From Parachryseolinea silvisoli (GTDB lineage Bacteria > Bacteroidota > Bacteroidia > Cytophagales > Cyclobacteriaceae), in contig NZ_JAIOAO010000001.1 in NCBI RefSeq assembly GCF_021190955.1, positions 1,240,001-1,304,000 on the forward strand: a DNA stretch of 64,000 bases, read 5' to 3'. Below, in pieces: positions 55,146 to 63,632 of the stretch (position 1 is the stretch's first letter; each line of letters starts with the position of its first letter). The position numbers and the translations under genes are program-made. Under the pieces are notes generated by a model that was given only the letters and a program-made list of their open reading frames with translations, did not search any database and was not told the origin of the DNA.

Positions 55146-56186
55146 TCAGTGCAGGGCCTTTTTCCGAAGGTGCTTGTTAATGCTCTTCGCAAATGACGGT
55201 CCCTCATAGATAAAGCCAGTATACACCTGCACAAGGTCCGCACCTGCGTGGAGCTTTTCGGCGGCGTCTTCCGGCGACATGATCCCGCCCACACCTATGA
55301 TCGGAAAGGATTTACCCAGTTGATTGCGCAAGTATGCGATCACTTCCGTCGAGCGTTTGGCCAGCGGTTTGCCGCTCAAACCCCCGTTGCCGATGGCGGT
55401 CACTTCCGTGGACGCAGTGCGCAGGCCTTCGCGCGAGATGGTGGTGTTCGTGGCAATGACACCGTCGGTGTTAGTTTCTTGTAAAATGGCGATGATGTCG
55501 TCTAACTGGCTTTGCGTCAGGTCAGGGGCAATCTTGAGCAACACGGGTTTATACGTTGGCTTGCTGCGGCTCAGGCCGATAACATATTGCAGCAGCTTGC
55601 GCAGGGGCTCCTTCTCTTGCAGCTCACGCAGGCCGGGCGTATTGGGCGAGCTTACGTTGATCACGAAGTAATCGACGTACGGGTACAATGCTTCAAAGCA
55701 GTACCCGTAATCGTTCAAAGCTTCTTCGTTGGGGGTGACTTTGTTCTTGCCGATGTTACCGCCGATGAGCACCTCGGATTTACGCGTCCGGAGGCGTTGC
55801 GCTGCAGCAGCAACCCCCTCGTTGTTAAAGCCCATACGGTTGATCAATGCCTGGTCCTGGGGTAGGCGAAACAGCCTGGGGGCATCGTTGCCGGCTTGCG
55901 GTTTGGGCGTAAGGGTGCCGATCTCTACAAAGCCAAAGCCCAGGCTGGCCATTGTATCCGTCAGGCGGGCATCTTTATCTAACCCCGCGGCGAGGCCAAC
56001 AGGATTTTTAAATCTCAATCCAAAAAGTACACGTTCCAGTGTTGGATCCTCTATTGTAAAAAGAGCCCGCAGCAGGCGGTTGAACCCGGGAATCCTACCT
56101 TTCATCTGCAAAACAGAAAATACCATGTGATGAATGCGTTCTGGATCAATGAGAAAAAGTAGCGGGCGGACCAGGGTTTTATACAT
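55146..56186 (-). CDS. pyrD: dihydroorotate dehydrogenase (quinone), class 2
   Basis: A 346-residue membrane-associated flavoprotein that oxidises dihydroorotate to orotate with quinone as acceptor. The class 2 N-terminal helix (about 1-40, [21 protein letters not shown]) is present. FMN-site and active-site motifs are [38 protein letters not shown], and [14 protein letters not shown] with the catalytic Ser at about 179-180; the [10 protein letters not shown] and [13 protein letters not shown] segments follow. It has its own promoter, whose -7 box lies only five bases before the ATG. Confidence 0.95.
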   Translation of the reverse strand: MYKTLVRPLLFLIDPERIHHMVFSVLQMKGRIPGFNRLLRALFTIEDPTLERVLFGLRFKNPVGLAAGLDKDARLTDTMASLGFGFVEIGTLTPKPQAGNDAPRLFRLPQDQALINRMGFNNEGVAAAAQRLRTRKSEVLIGGNIGKNKVTPNEEALNDYGYCFEALYPYVDYFVINVSSPNTPGLRELQEKEPLRKLLQYVIGLSRSKPTYKPVLLKIAPDLTQSQLDDIIAILQETNTDGVIATNTTISREGLRTASTEVTAIGNGGLSGKPLAKRSTEVIAYLRNQLGKSFPIIGVGGIMSPEDAAEKLHAGADLVQVYTGFIYEGPSFAKSINKHLRKKALH

Positions 56187-56190
56187 GCCG

Positions 56191-56223
56191 CAAAGATAAA
56201 GGGATAATGGATACGGGCGAAAA
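56191..56223 (-). promoter_or_regulatory. promoter of pyrD, close to the start codon
   Basis: TTTTCG, 19 bases, TATCTTTG on the minus strand. The -7 box (56191-56198) is a perfect TAnnTTTG and ends five bases before the ATG. Transcription would begin at or next to the A of the start codon. Confidence 0.55.
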
Positions 56224-56282
56224 TAGTATACCGATATTCTTAAATGTAGTATGTTCGCAGCTTAAATAATCAAACTCTATCT

Positions 56283-56804
56283 ATGAAAAAAGTTTTTATC
56301 ACAGCTTTGTTTGCATGCCTTGCTATGCTGCTGGCGAACACCTCGAGCTATGCACAGCAGAGTACTAAGAACCGCCTGGGTTTCCTCCTGGGGCTGGCAT
56401 CGGGTGATATCGATCAGGTTGGCATTGGTGGCATCGGAGAGTTCAAAGTATCAAAGAAGGTAACAATTTCTCCTCAGCTGCTTTTCTATTTTCCGGAAGA
56501 TCATGGCAACTGGCGTCATAGCTTTATGGAAATAAACTTCAACGCCAACTACTATTTCTACAACAAAGACATTTTTGAATTCTACGGGTTGGGTGGCTTG
56601 AACTTCACTCGTTTCCACTGGGAGTGGGACGGTGCGGGTCGCAACGATGACGATGGCGACAGCGACATGGAAGTAGGCCTTAACCTGGGGGGTGGTATCA
56701 ACTTCGAGATCGGAAAGAATGTCGTTCCTTTCTCTGAGCTTCGTGTAACGGTAGGCGAATTCAACCAGTTCGTAATTTCGGGTGGTCTGAAATTCAACCT
56801 GTAA
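56283..56804 (+). CDS. outer-membrane beta-barrel protein, 173 residues
   Basis: A small outer-membrane barrel of the porin-family beta-barrel type. Signal peptide about 1-23 (SYAQQ). Alternating hydrophobic/polar strands follow (FLLGLASGDIDQVGIGGIGEF, ITISPQLLFYF, NYYFYNKDIFEFYGLGGLNFT, VGLNLGGGINFEIG, VTVGEFNQFVISGGLKFNL), with an acidic loop NDDDGDSDME that could bind calcium. It belongs to the same broad class as the two barrels at the right edge but is shorter. Function unknown. A terminator after it is shared by the convergent DUF4136 gene. Confidence 0.8.
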   Translation: MKKVFITALFACLAMLLANTSSYAQQSTKNRLGFLLGLASGDIDQVGIGGIGEFKVSKKVTISPQLLFYFPEDHGNWRHSFMEINFNANYYFYNKDIFEFYGLGGLNFTRFHWEWDGAGRNDDDGDSDMEVGLNLGGGINFEIGKNVVPFSELRVTVGEFNQFVISGGLKFNL

Positions 56805-56823
56805 GCCATTATCGGATCGATAT

Positions 56824-56858
56824 AAAAAAGTCCCGGTCAGTTGGCCGGGACTTTTTTT
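56824..56858. terminator. bidirectional terminator
   Basis: Arms AAAAAAGTCCCGG (56824-56836) and CCGGGACTTTTTT (56845-56857) with an eight-base loop; T-runs on both strands end the barrel gene and the convergent DUF4136 gene. Confidence 0.88.
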
Positions 56859-56860
56859 AT

Positions 56861-57406
56861 TCATCGCTTTCGCTTCGGAAATTTTTTCAAGGCCTTGTAC
56901 ACTGCCGCATCGAGTGTCTTGTTGTCACTCATTTGCATCATGACCGTGCCGGAGCTTTTCCAAAACTCTTTGCCCGTGCGGGTGTCGTTCATGGTGATCT
57001 CGAGAATGCCTTCCTTCATGTCACGCGACCAACTGCGCGACTGGTCTACATCGGCGCCCGTAGAGGCTGGCGTTTCTCCCAGCGGACCTACGTTGCCGGA
57101 TTGCGTTACCTGAAACGTGCCGGCTACATAATCTACCCGGAAGCGTGCCGCCAGGGAATCGTCCAGGTGCTTATAACCCTTTGCTTCAAGCTCGGCCACA
57201 ATGGCGCGCTTCATTTGCGCCAGCAGCGTGTCTTCGCTCACGCGGCGTTCGTCTTTGGGCGTCATGATCTCTCCCTTCATGACAACAAAACTTTCGTAAG
57301 GAGCAAAATTGACGTTGGGCGGTGTGACAATTTTAAAGGATTGTGCAGCAGCGGACAGGGCCGTGAGCAATAAGAACGCAGGCAGGATACACTTTTTCAT
57401 ATACAT
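56861..57406 (-). CDS. DUF4136 family lipoprotein-like exported protein
   Basis: A 181-residue protein with signal peptide (about 1-21, SAAAQ). The family DUF4136 pattern is visible: SFKIVTPPNVNFAPYESFVVM, AIVAELEAKGYKHLDDSLAARFRVDYVAGTF, and EGILEITMNDTRTGKEFWKSSGTVMMQM, followed by LDAAVYKALKKFP. Such proteins are secreted to the periplasm or outer membrane and their function is unknown. No lipobox was seen, so it is likely soluble. Two ATGs six bases apart are possible starts. Confidence 0.82.
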   Translation of the reverse strand: MYMKKCILPAFLLLTALSAAAQSFKIVTPPNVNFAPYESFVVMKGEIMTPKDERRVSEDTLLAQMKRAIVAELEAKGYKHLDDSLAARFRVDYVAGTFQVTQSGNVGPLGETPASTGADVDQSRSWSRDMKEGILEITMNDTRTGKEFWKSSGTVMMQMSDNKTLDAAVYKALKKFPKRKR

Positions 57407-57496
57407 TATTAATAAGAACTATCACTTAGGGGAAGTTACAAAATATTCATGCCTGTCTACCGGAGCTTTAGCGCAGGTTGGCCGCAGTTTCGGGCC

Positions 57497-58405
57497 TCAA
57501 GACCTGGGGTGGAATTCCTGGATAACCTGGCGGAGGTAATCGCGGTCCAGGTGCGTGTAAATCTCGGTGGTGGTAATAGATTCATGTCCAAGCATTTCCT
57601 GGACGGCCCGCAGGTCGGCGCCACCCTCGAGCAGGTGGGTGGCGAACGAGTGCCTAAAAGTGTGGGGACTGATCGCCTTGCCCAGGCCAATCGCTTTGGC
57701 GAGGTTTTTAATGATCGTAAACATCATCACCCGCGAAAGCTTACGGCCGTGGCGATTTAAGAACACATAGACACTGTCAGCCGCTTTGGGCTCTTTGTGG
57801 GGCGGGAAGCCGCGGATTTTCTCCAGATAGAGCGTTGTGTGCTTCATGGCGTCCCGGCCAATCGGCACCAGGCGCTCCTTGTTGCCTTTACCCACCACAC
57901 GAATGAACCCCGTGTCGAAATACAGGTTATTTATTTTCAGGCCCACCAGCTCGCTTACGCGAAGCCCTGAGCTGTATAACACTTCGAGCATGGCGCGGTT
58001 ACGGCCGCCTTCCGGGGTAGACAAGTCAATGGCCCCCAACAACTTTTCAATCTCGTGATAGGCCAGCGTGTCGGGCAGCTTGCGACCCAGGCGAGGGCCC
58101 TCGATGAGGGCCGTGGGGTCATCCTCCATCAGGCCTTCGTGCAGCATGTAGCGGTAGAAGGCTTTGATACCGGAAAGAATACGGGCCTGGCTGTGCGCGC
58201 TCATGCCCAGGTCGTGTACATATTCGAGGAAGTCGCGAAGCAGCGCCGGGGTTACTTTCAGGGGCGAGCACTGCGGGTCGCGCAGCGTCACAAACTGACG
58301 CAGCATGTTGATGTCGTGCAGGTAAGCGGCCAGGGAGTTCTCCGACAGCGAACGCTCAATCTTGAGGTAGTGGCCGAAGTGCTTTATATGGAGATCCCAA
58401 TTCAT
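57497..58405 (-). CDS. xerD: site-specific tyrosine recombinase XerD-like
   Basis: A 302-residue XerC/D family recombinase. The N-terminal SAM-like DNA-binding domain (about 1-105) is followed by the catalytic domain with R149 (SSGLRVSELVGL), K173 (GKGNKERLV), H248, R251, H274 and the nucleophile Y283 in ITTTEIYTHLD. All six catalytic residues are present. The protein resolves chromosome dimers at dif together with a partner and FtsK. Only one Xer gene is seen here, so the partner lies elsewhere or a single Xer acts alone. Divergent from aroQ. Confidence 0.93.
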   Translation of the reverse strand: MNWDLHIKHFGHYLKIERSLSENSLAAYLHDINMLRQFVTLRDPQCSPLKVTPALLRDFLEYVHDLGMSAHSQARILSGIKAFYRYMLHEGLMEDDPTALIEGPRLGRKLPDTLAYHEIEKLLGAIDLSTPEGGRNRAMLEVLYSSGLRVSELVGLKINNLYFDTGFIRVVGKGNKERLVPIGRDAMKHTTLYLEKIRGFPPHKEPKAADSVYVFLNRHGRKLSRVMMFTIIKNLAKAIGLGKAISPHTFRHSFATHLLEGGADLRAVQEMLGHESITTTEIYTHLDRDYLRQVIQEFHPRS

Positions 58406-58489
58406 GCTTCAATATTAATGGAAAGAAGTTTTTTATTATCACACACGCCTTTAACTTTCGCTTCTCACCCTGAAACGCAAGACAGGAAC

Positions 58490-58921
58490 ATGAAGATACA
58501 GATCATAAACGGCCCCAATCTAAATTTGTTAGGTAAACGTGAGCCTGGCGTCTACGGCAACCAGTCGTTCGAAGATTTCTTCGCGACACTCCGCCAACGC
58601 TACCCGGCATTTGAGTTGCACTACTATCAATCCAATGTAGAAGGTGAGCTTGTCAACAAACTGCACGAGCGGGGCTTTGACTTTGACGGTATCATTATCA
58701 ACGCGGGAGCCTATACCCACACCTCCGTTGCCTTGCACGATGCTATCGGCGCCATTCGCACGCCGGTCGTGGAGGTGCATATCTCCAATGTCTATGCCCG
58801 CGAAGAATTCCGGCATAAAAGCCTGATTACGTCAAAGTGCGCGGGCATGCTGACCGGCTTCGGCATGGAAGGATATGCCCTCGCGCTCGAATATTTTAAA
58901 CACAAATCACCGGCATTATGA
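58490..58921 (+). CDS. aroQ: 3-dehydroquinate dehydratase type II
   Basis: A 143-residue dodecameric dehydratase of the shikimate pathway. The start at 58490 (MKIQIINGPNLNLLGKREP) gives the family N-terminus with Arg17 and Tyr22 (GKREPGVYG); the longer frame upstream is antisense to xerD. The substrate-binding motif INAGAYTHTSVALHDAI and VEVHISNVYAREEFRHKS with the catalytic His (near 101) are present. It overlaps the class V aminotransferase gene by four bases (ATGA), so the two are translationally coupled. Confidence 0.94.
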   Translation: MKIQIINGPNLNLLGKREPGVYGNQSFEDFFATLRQRYPAFELHYYQSNVEGELVNKLHERGFDFDGIIINAGAYTHTSVALHDAIGAIRTPVVEVHISNVYAREEFRHKSLITSKCAGMLTGFGMEGYALALEYFKHKSPAL

Positions 58922-59973
58922 TCTCCTTCTATCCCGGCCCCTCGCGCGTGCACCGCGAACTACCGACGTATGTGCGCGACGCCTATGCGCAAGGTATCAT
59001 GAGCATCAACCACCGCAGCGATGCGTTTGTGGACATGTCGAAACGCACCATCGGGTTGCTCAAACAGAAGCTTGGGATCCCGAAGAATTATACCATCTTC
59101 TTTACGTCGTCGGCCACAGAGTGTTGGGAGATCCTGGCACAGTCGATCGTAACAGACAAAAGCTACCACCTTTACAACGGTTCCTTCGGACAAAAGTGGT
59201 TTGACTACACTAAACGCATCCGTCCGCTGGCCGAGCCGATACCCTTCCATGTAAACGAGCCGCTCGATCCCACACGCCTGATCTTCGACCTGAAGGACGG
59301 CCTGCTCTGTCTAACCCACAACGAGACATCCAACGGTACGCAAGTACACAACCACATCATCAAAGCCATCAAACGCAACAATCCCTCCTACCTCGTGGCA
59401 GTTGATGCCACTTCCTCGATGGCGGGAGTGCAATTGGATTTTAAATCGGCCGACATTTGGTACGCCTCGGTACAAAAGTGTTTTGGTCTGCCGGCCGGGT
59501 TGGGTGTCATGGTGTGTTCCCCGCAAGCATTAGAGCGCGCCCGAACCATTGGTGAGCGCGCGCATTATAACAGCCTGCTCTTTATGATGGACATGATGGA
59601 GAAATGGCAAACGTCGTATACCCCCAATGTGTTGGGAATTTACCTGCTTATGCGCGTGATGGAAAAGGCCCCGCCGATCAAAGCGGTGCATGAGACTACC
59701 CTGGCACGCTACGAGCAGTGGCGTGATTTTCTAAAAAAGCGCAAAACCATACAGCACTTTGTGGAGGCCGAATCCGTGCACTCGCATACAGTCGTGCCAG
59801 TGCAGGCGGACCCTAAAGTGATGGACACTATTAAACGCTCGGCCCGCAAGGCGGGGTTGCTGCTGGGCGAAGGATATGGCGAATTTAAGGCCTCCTCGTT
59901 CCGCATTGCCAATTTCCCGGCACTGAACCAAAAAGAGGTCCGCACATTAATGACGTTCTTGCAGGATTACTAG
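58918..59973 (+). CDS. class V aminotransferase, SerC-like
   Basis: A 351-residue fold-type I PLP enzyme. Landmarks: FYPGPSRVH at the N-terminus, FFTSSATECWE, the cofactor-contacting Asp163 (AVDATSS) and the Schiff-base lysine K187 in WYASVQKCFGLPAGLG. The short form and overall order resemble phosphoserine aminotransferases and related alanine-glyoxylate-type enzymes. Coupling to aroQ (4-bp overlap) suggests a linked amino-acid pathway but no reaction can be fixed from the sequence. Assignment as serC itself would be premature because the Bacteroidota have several such paralogues. Confidence 0.85.
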   Translation: MISFYPGPSRVHRELPTYVRDAYAQGIMSINHRSDAFVDMSKRTIGLLKQKLGIPKNYTIFFTSSATECWEILAQSIVTDKSYHLYNGSFGQKWFDYTKRIRPLAEPIPFHVNEPLDPTRLIFDLKDGLLCLTHNETSNGTQVHNHIIKAIKRNNPSYLVAVDATSSMAGVQLDFKSADIWYASVQKCFGLPAGLGVMVCSPQALERARTIGERAHYNSLLFMMDMMEKWQTSYTPNVLGIYLLMRVMEKAPPIKAVHETTLARYEQWRDFLKKRKTIQHFVEAESVHSHTVVPVQADPKVMDTIKRSARKAGLLLGEGYGEFKASSFRIANFPALNQKEVRTLMTFLQDY

Positions 59974-60115
59974 TTATAAAGACAGGGGCCTCCCCCAGTT
60001 GCAATCGTTTTCTAAATGACGATTTATGACATGGGTAATAGACGCAGGAAAATTATCCTCCGGGGGGTTATAATTCTTCGAAAATCTTTGGACCTTTGTT
60101 TAGTAACGCGGTAAC

Positions 60116-60475
60116 ATGGCAAGAACATCCAGAAGTCTTATGCGGGTAGTGCTGATGGCCTTGCTAATTCAGATTCTGGCGCCTGTATTCCTGCCCATTG
60201 TTACCCTGGCCGCCGATATTCAAAATGACCATGTCGTCCTGCATGCGCATCACAGCCCGATCGTTATTCCGCAACTGCTGAAAGAAAAAGAAGATGACGA
60301 GACCGGGTTTAGCCACGACATCTGGGTTACGGACTATATTACGATCATTGACTTCAGCGATCATACACGGATCCTGACACAATCACATGAAAGCAGGTTT
60401 GTGCCTTGCTCGTTCTCCGAACACATCGATCTTCATCCCCCGCTCTATACGCTTTTTGGCGTCTATATAATCTGA
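60116..60475 (+). CDS. small hypothetical exported protein, His-rich
   Basis: Not recognised. A 119-residue protein with a hydrophobic leader MRVVLMALLIQILAPVFLPIVTLA (signal peptide or anchor) and a short mature part containing HVVLHAHHSPIVIPQLL, an acidic turn KEKEDDETG, WVTDYITIIDF, CSFSEHIDLHPPLYTLFG. Eight or more histidines and one cysteine suggest metal contact, as speculation. It resembles the short exported proteins often encoded beside metal or anion transport genes in Bacteroidota. The carbonic-anhydrase-like gene and porin follow on the same strand. Confidence 0.55.
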   Translation: MARTSRSLMRVVLMALLIQILAPVFLPIVTLAADIQNDHVVLHAHHSPIVIPQLLKEKEDDETGFSHDIWVTDYITIIDFSDHTRILTQSHESRFVPCSFSEHIDLHPPLYTLFGVYII

Positions 60476-60616
60476 GCTTCATCTCGTTGACGGGCTTCAC
60501 GGCCCGTGGTTAACCCTGTTGCCTTGTGGCGCGGGGCGCGTACCTGAACGCACCTTTGCGGAGACTCTATCCGCATCGTCTAAAAAACAACCTACACAAC
60601 ACGCTAACGCTGCGAT

Positions 60617-61156
60617 ATGAAGAACCAGGTGCCCTTTAGTGCCCGGATGCGGGAAGAAAAGACGTTGATCATCGCCTGTCATGATAGCCAGGAAGAGACC
60701 GCGCACGAATTTCACGAAAATGTATTTATCCTCAGCTCACCCGGCAACGTGGTGAGACGTCATAACTACCGGCAGCAGGAAGAGCTGCGGTACTTTGTTG
60801 AAGATGAAGGCTGCCGCCAGATCGTAGTGGTGGGTCACCTCCACGACGTGGCGGTGCAGCACATTCTGCAAGATTTGTCAGACAACTCGCCCTATGCGGC
60901 ATTGGTCTTTAACGGCAACACGCCCCTGGGAGTGCCGGCCGAAGATTGTATGGATGCCGCCGTATATGAGCAGGCACTGGTGGAGCTCAACACCATTCAG
61001 CAATGCAACTTGTTGATGGAGTATCATTTCATCCAGGCCCTGATCAAAGCCAGACGCCTGACTATCATCGGAGTAGTAACGGGTGGGGCGCACGGTGAAC
61101 CGGCCCAGGTATTCCACAATGGAATTTCTTACAACAATCTTATTTCGTTAAATTAA
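60617..61156 (+). CDS. degenerate beta-carbonic-anhydrase-like protein
   Basis: A 179-residue protein with the beta-carbonic anhydrase framework: an IIACHDSQEE strand where the zinc motif CxDxR would be (C21, D23 kept; Arg replaced by Gln25), ENVFILSSPGNVV matching the FVVRNAGNVV strand, a helix ELRYFVEDEGC and IVVVGHLHDVAV matching the GHxxCGA motif. His74 is retained but the second zinc cysteine (position +3) is Asp77. The catalytic Asp/Arg pair is therefore broken and one zinc ligand altered. No signal peptide. Either a metal-variant enzyme or a binding/regulatory protein. The outer-membrane porin gene is 52 bp downstream. Homology is by eye. Confidence 0.65.
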   Translation: MKNQVPFSARMREEKTLIIACHDSQEETAHEFHENVFILSSPGNVVRRHNYRQQEELRYFVEDEGCRQIVVVGHLHDVAVQHILQDLSDNSPYAALVFNGNTPLGVPAEDCMDAAVYEQALVELNTIQQCNLLMEYHFIQALIKARRLTIIGVVTGGAHGEPAQVFHNGISYNNLISLN

Positions 61157-61208
61157 CTTTAGGCGGGTAAATGATATTGCCCGTAACTAAATAACTTAAC
61201 GTTCTGAC

Positions 61209-62600
61209 ATGAAGAAATTTCTCTTCGCTGCCGTTGCATGGGCAGCGTTACCGGCTATTGCAGTGTGGGGCCAGGTACAACAGGCTACAACACCGCAAGA
61301 ACCCGCCAGGCCCCCGCTGGAAGAGCTTCGGCTTAAACTGAATGATGACGGTCGTCATTACCTGAAGCTCACGTTCCTCAACCAGCTGTGGCTTCGTTAC
61401 AACGACAGCAACCCCGGCACGGCAGTACTGGGTGACGCTTCTCCCGAGACCTTCGACATCGGTCTGCGCAGGACGCGCATTCAGTTCTATGGGCAACTGA
61501 CAGACCACGTGTCGTTCTATTCACAATTCGGTCAGAACAATTTCAACTACCTGGCAGGTCAAAACGCCACCAACAGTGGCAACCGCAAATTCCAGGTATT
61601 CTTTCACGACTTCCTGGGGGAGTATAAAATTTGGAAAGACAATGACCACCTGAAGCTCGGCGGTGGTCTGACCATCGCCAACGGTTTGTCACGCTTTAGT
61701 CAACCCAGCATCGGCACGATCATGACACTTGATGTGCCGATTTTTGCACAAGCCACCGTAGATCAGACCGACGAGTTCGCGCGTAAGCTGAGTATCTATG
61801 CGCGCGGTCAACTCGGCAAGTTTGACTACCGCGTGGTATTGAGCGATCCCTTCCCCATCACCAGCAACGGTTCGCCGGCGCCGGCGATAGGGCCTGCAGC
61901 CACTTTCGCACAAGTCGGTCACCACAAACAATATCAGGGTTTCTTTATGTGGAACTTCTTTGATAAAGAAGCACACACCACACCCTATATGACGGGCACC
62001 TACCTCGGTAAAAAGAAAGTGCTCAACCTCGAGGCCGGCTTCATTACGCAGAAGAATGCCCTGTGGACCAGTGCCGACGGCGGTATCACGACAAACTACG
62101 AAGACATGACTCTGTTGTCCGCAGCGGTGTTTTACGACGCACCGCTTAACACGGAAAAGGGAACAGCCCTATCGGCTTACGCCGGATACTTCGACATGGA
62201 CTACGGCACCAACTACCTGCGGTATAACGGCAGCATGAACCCTGCCAACGGACTGGTTACTGCGAATGTACCGGGCGCCAGCCAGGGCAATGCGTTCCCG
62301 ATGTTTGGCACTGGCCAGGTAATCTATACACAGATCGGATACCTGCTAAAGAAAGACCTGCTGGGCGAAGGCAACGGTACACTGATGCCATACGCATCGT
62401 TGATGAGCGCAGACTACGACCGCCTGAGCGACCGCATGGACGTATGGGATATCGGCGTGAACTGGCTCATCAAAGGTCACACGAGCAAGATCACGCTCGA
62501 TTACCAGAGTCGACCCACTTATCGCATCGAGGCTGGTAACGAATATGTAAAGAGCAGCACGCGCGGACAGATACTTCTACAATACCAGATCTTCTTTTAA
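61209..62600 (+). CDS. OprO/OprP-type porin
   Basis: A 463-residue outer-membrane porin resembling phosphate-selective porins O and P. Signal peptide about 1-21 (AVWGQVQ). After a short N-terminal part (LEELRLKLNDDGRHYLKLTFLNQLWLRYND) sixteen amphipathic strands follow, for example FDIGLRRTRIQFYGQLTDHVSFYSQFGQNNFNYL, FMWNFFDKEAHTTPYMTGTYLG and the final RGQILLQYQIFF. The family has a trimer of 16-stranded barrels with arginine-lined eyelets, but the selectivity of this one is unknown. Gene context with the carbonic-anhydrase-like gene suggests a small anion, possibly bicarbonate; this is inference. Confidence 0.85.
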   Translation: MKKFLFAAVAWAALPAIAVWGQVQQATTPQEPARPPLEELRLKLNDDGRHYLKLTFLNQLWLRYNDSNPGTAVLGDASPETFDIGLRRTRIQFYGQLTDHVSFYSQFGQNNFNYLAGQNATNSGNRKFQVFFHDFLGEYKIWKDNDHLKLGGGLTIANGLSRFSQPSIGTIMTLDVPIFAQATVDQTDEFARKLSIYARGQLGKFDYRVVLSDPFPITSNGSPAPAIGPAATFAQVGHHKQYQGFFMWNFFDKEAHTTPYMTGTYLGKKKVLNLEAGFITQKNALWTSADGGITTNYEDMTLLSAAVFYDAPLNTEKGTALSAYAGYFDMDYGTNYLRYNGSMNPANGLVTANVPGASQGNAFPMFGTGQVIYTQIGYLLKKDLLGEGNGTLMPYASLMSADYDRLSDRMDVWDIGVNWLIKGHTSKITLDYQSRPTYRIEAGNEYVKSSTRGQILLQYQIFF

Positions 62601-62705
62601 AAGATCATAACGATATGTCTTGCGAGGAGCCCGTCTTGTCATGACAACGTTGCACCGGCCAGGCTGCACTTCGCCGGGGCGCCAGGTTAGAGTTAGGTTT
62701 GCAGA

Positions 62706-62740
62706 CGAAAACGCCGGGTTTCCCCGGCGTTTCGATTTAT
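62706..62740 (+). terminator. terminator after the porin gene
   Basis: AAACGCCGGG / CCCGGCGTTT (10-bp stem, four-base loop) followed by a short, interrupted T-run. The intergenic stretch 62601-62921 shows nothing else beyond this hairpin and an imperfect -7 box (TATCATTG) near 62883-62890. Confidence 0.6.
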
Positions 62741-62921
62741 ATACCTTTCATATACATAATATTACACTAATCTTACAGTAACCTGGACAATCACCACCGA
62801 AGCCAGTAAAAGCAATACTATATAATAATCATGCTAAACTGCTGAAATTCTTACACCGGCCACGGGCCGCAAACAATTTCGGCTATCATTGCAGCATAAA
62901 AACCTTTTAACAAAAACACGT

Positions 62922-63545
62922 ATGAAAAAATTTTTACTGATTGGCGCTATGGCCTTCGCCGCTGGTTTTTCGTATGGCCAAACCATCATTCCCAAAGTAG
63001 GTCTTACCCTTTCTAAATGGTCGGGTGATGATGTAGAAGATGCAAAATTTAAACCCGGCTTTACGATCGGCGCCGGCTTAAACATGCCCCTCGGTTCTGG
63101 TATGATCTCTCTCCAACCGGAGATCAACTACATTCAAAAAGGTGGAAAATTTGAAGAAGGCGACTTTTCTGACAAGTACACCGTGAACTACCTGGAAGTA
63201 CCAGTGCTGGTTAAAGCTACTTTTGGTGAGGGTACGAAATTCTATGTCAACGCAGGTCCCTCAGTAGCATTTGGCTTGGGTGGCAAAAACAAGTGGGAAG
63301 AAGGTGATGAGGAAGGCGAATCCGACATCAAATTCGGCGACGAAGACGAAAACAGCGATGACTTCTACATCGAGAAAGGCACAGACATCGGTCTTCAACT
63401 TGGTGCGGGTGTGATCATTGCTGAAAAAGTAATGATCGACGTTCGCTACGGCCTGGGTCTCACGGATCTGTATGATGACTCTAGCGTAAAGAACAATGTG
63501 CTTCAGTTTACTGTAGGCATTCCGCTGTCTATCGGCGGCAAATAA
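62922..63545 (+). CDS. outer-membrane beta-barrel protein with acidic insertion
   Basis: A 207-residue barrel. The start at 62922 (MKKFLLIGAMAFAAGFSYGQT) gives a clean signal peptide; a TTG 33 bases upstream is less likely. Strands such as VGLTLSKWSGDDVEDAKFKPGFTIGAGLNMPLG, MISLQPEINYIQKGGKFE and YLEVPVLVKATFGEGTKFYVNAGPSVAFGLGG follow the PorT-like outer-membrane class. Between two strands lies an acidic insertion (about residues 127-147, KWEEGDEEGESDIKFGDEDE) that could bind calcium or contact a charged partner. A paralogue starts 88 bp downstream. Confidence 0.8.
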   Translation: MKKFLLIGAMAFAAGFSYGQTIIPKVGLTLSKWSGDDVEDAKFKPGFTIGAGLNMPLGSGMISLQPEINYIQKGGKFEEGDFSDKYTVNYLEVPVLVKATFGEGTKFYVNAGPSVAFGLGGKNKWEEGDEEGESDIKFGDEDENSDDFYIEKGTDIGLQLGAGVIIAEKVMIDVRYGLGLTDLYDDSSVKNNVLQFTVGIPLSIGGK

Positions 63546-63567
63546 TTCCTGCTAAAACATTTATATT

Positions 63568-63599
63568 AAAACGCCTCAGCTTGCTGGGGCGTTTTGTTT
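63568..63599 (+). terminator. intrinsic terminator between the two barrel genes
   Basis: AAAACGCCTCAGC / GCTGGGGCGTTTT (one G-U pair) with a two-base loop, followed by GTTT. It closes the upstream barrel gene. Confidence 0.75.
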
Positions 63600-63622
63600 A
63601 TTTGCCGTTGGCTTTAACTTTT
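63593..63622 (+). promoter_or_regulatory. candidate promoter of the last barrel gene
   Basis: TTTG, 18 bases, TAACTTTT. The -7 box matches seven of eight positions and lies 10 bases before the ATG at 63633; it overlaps the tail of the preceding terminator. Confidence 0.3.
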
Positions 63623-63632
63623 AGCTATACAC

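Noticed and set aside
57000-58405. XerD-like gene as part of an integron or phage
   Set aside because: No attachment-site array, cassette or phage genes nearby; neighbours are housekeeping genes.
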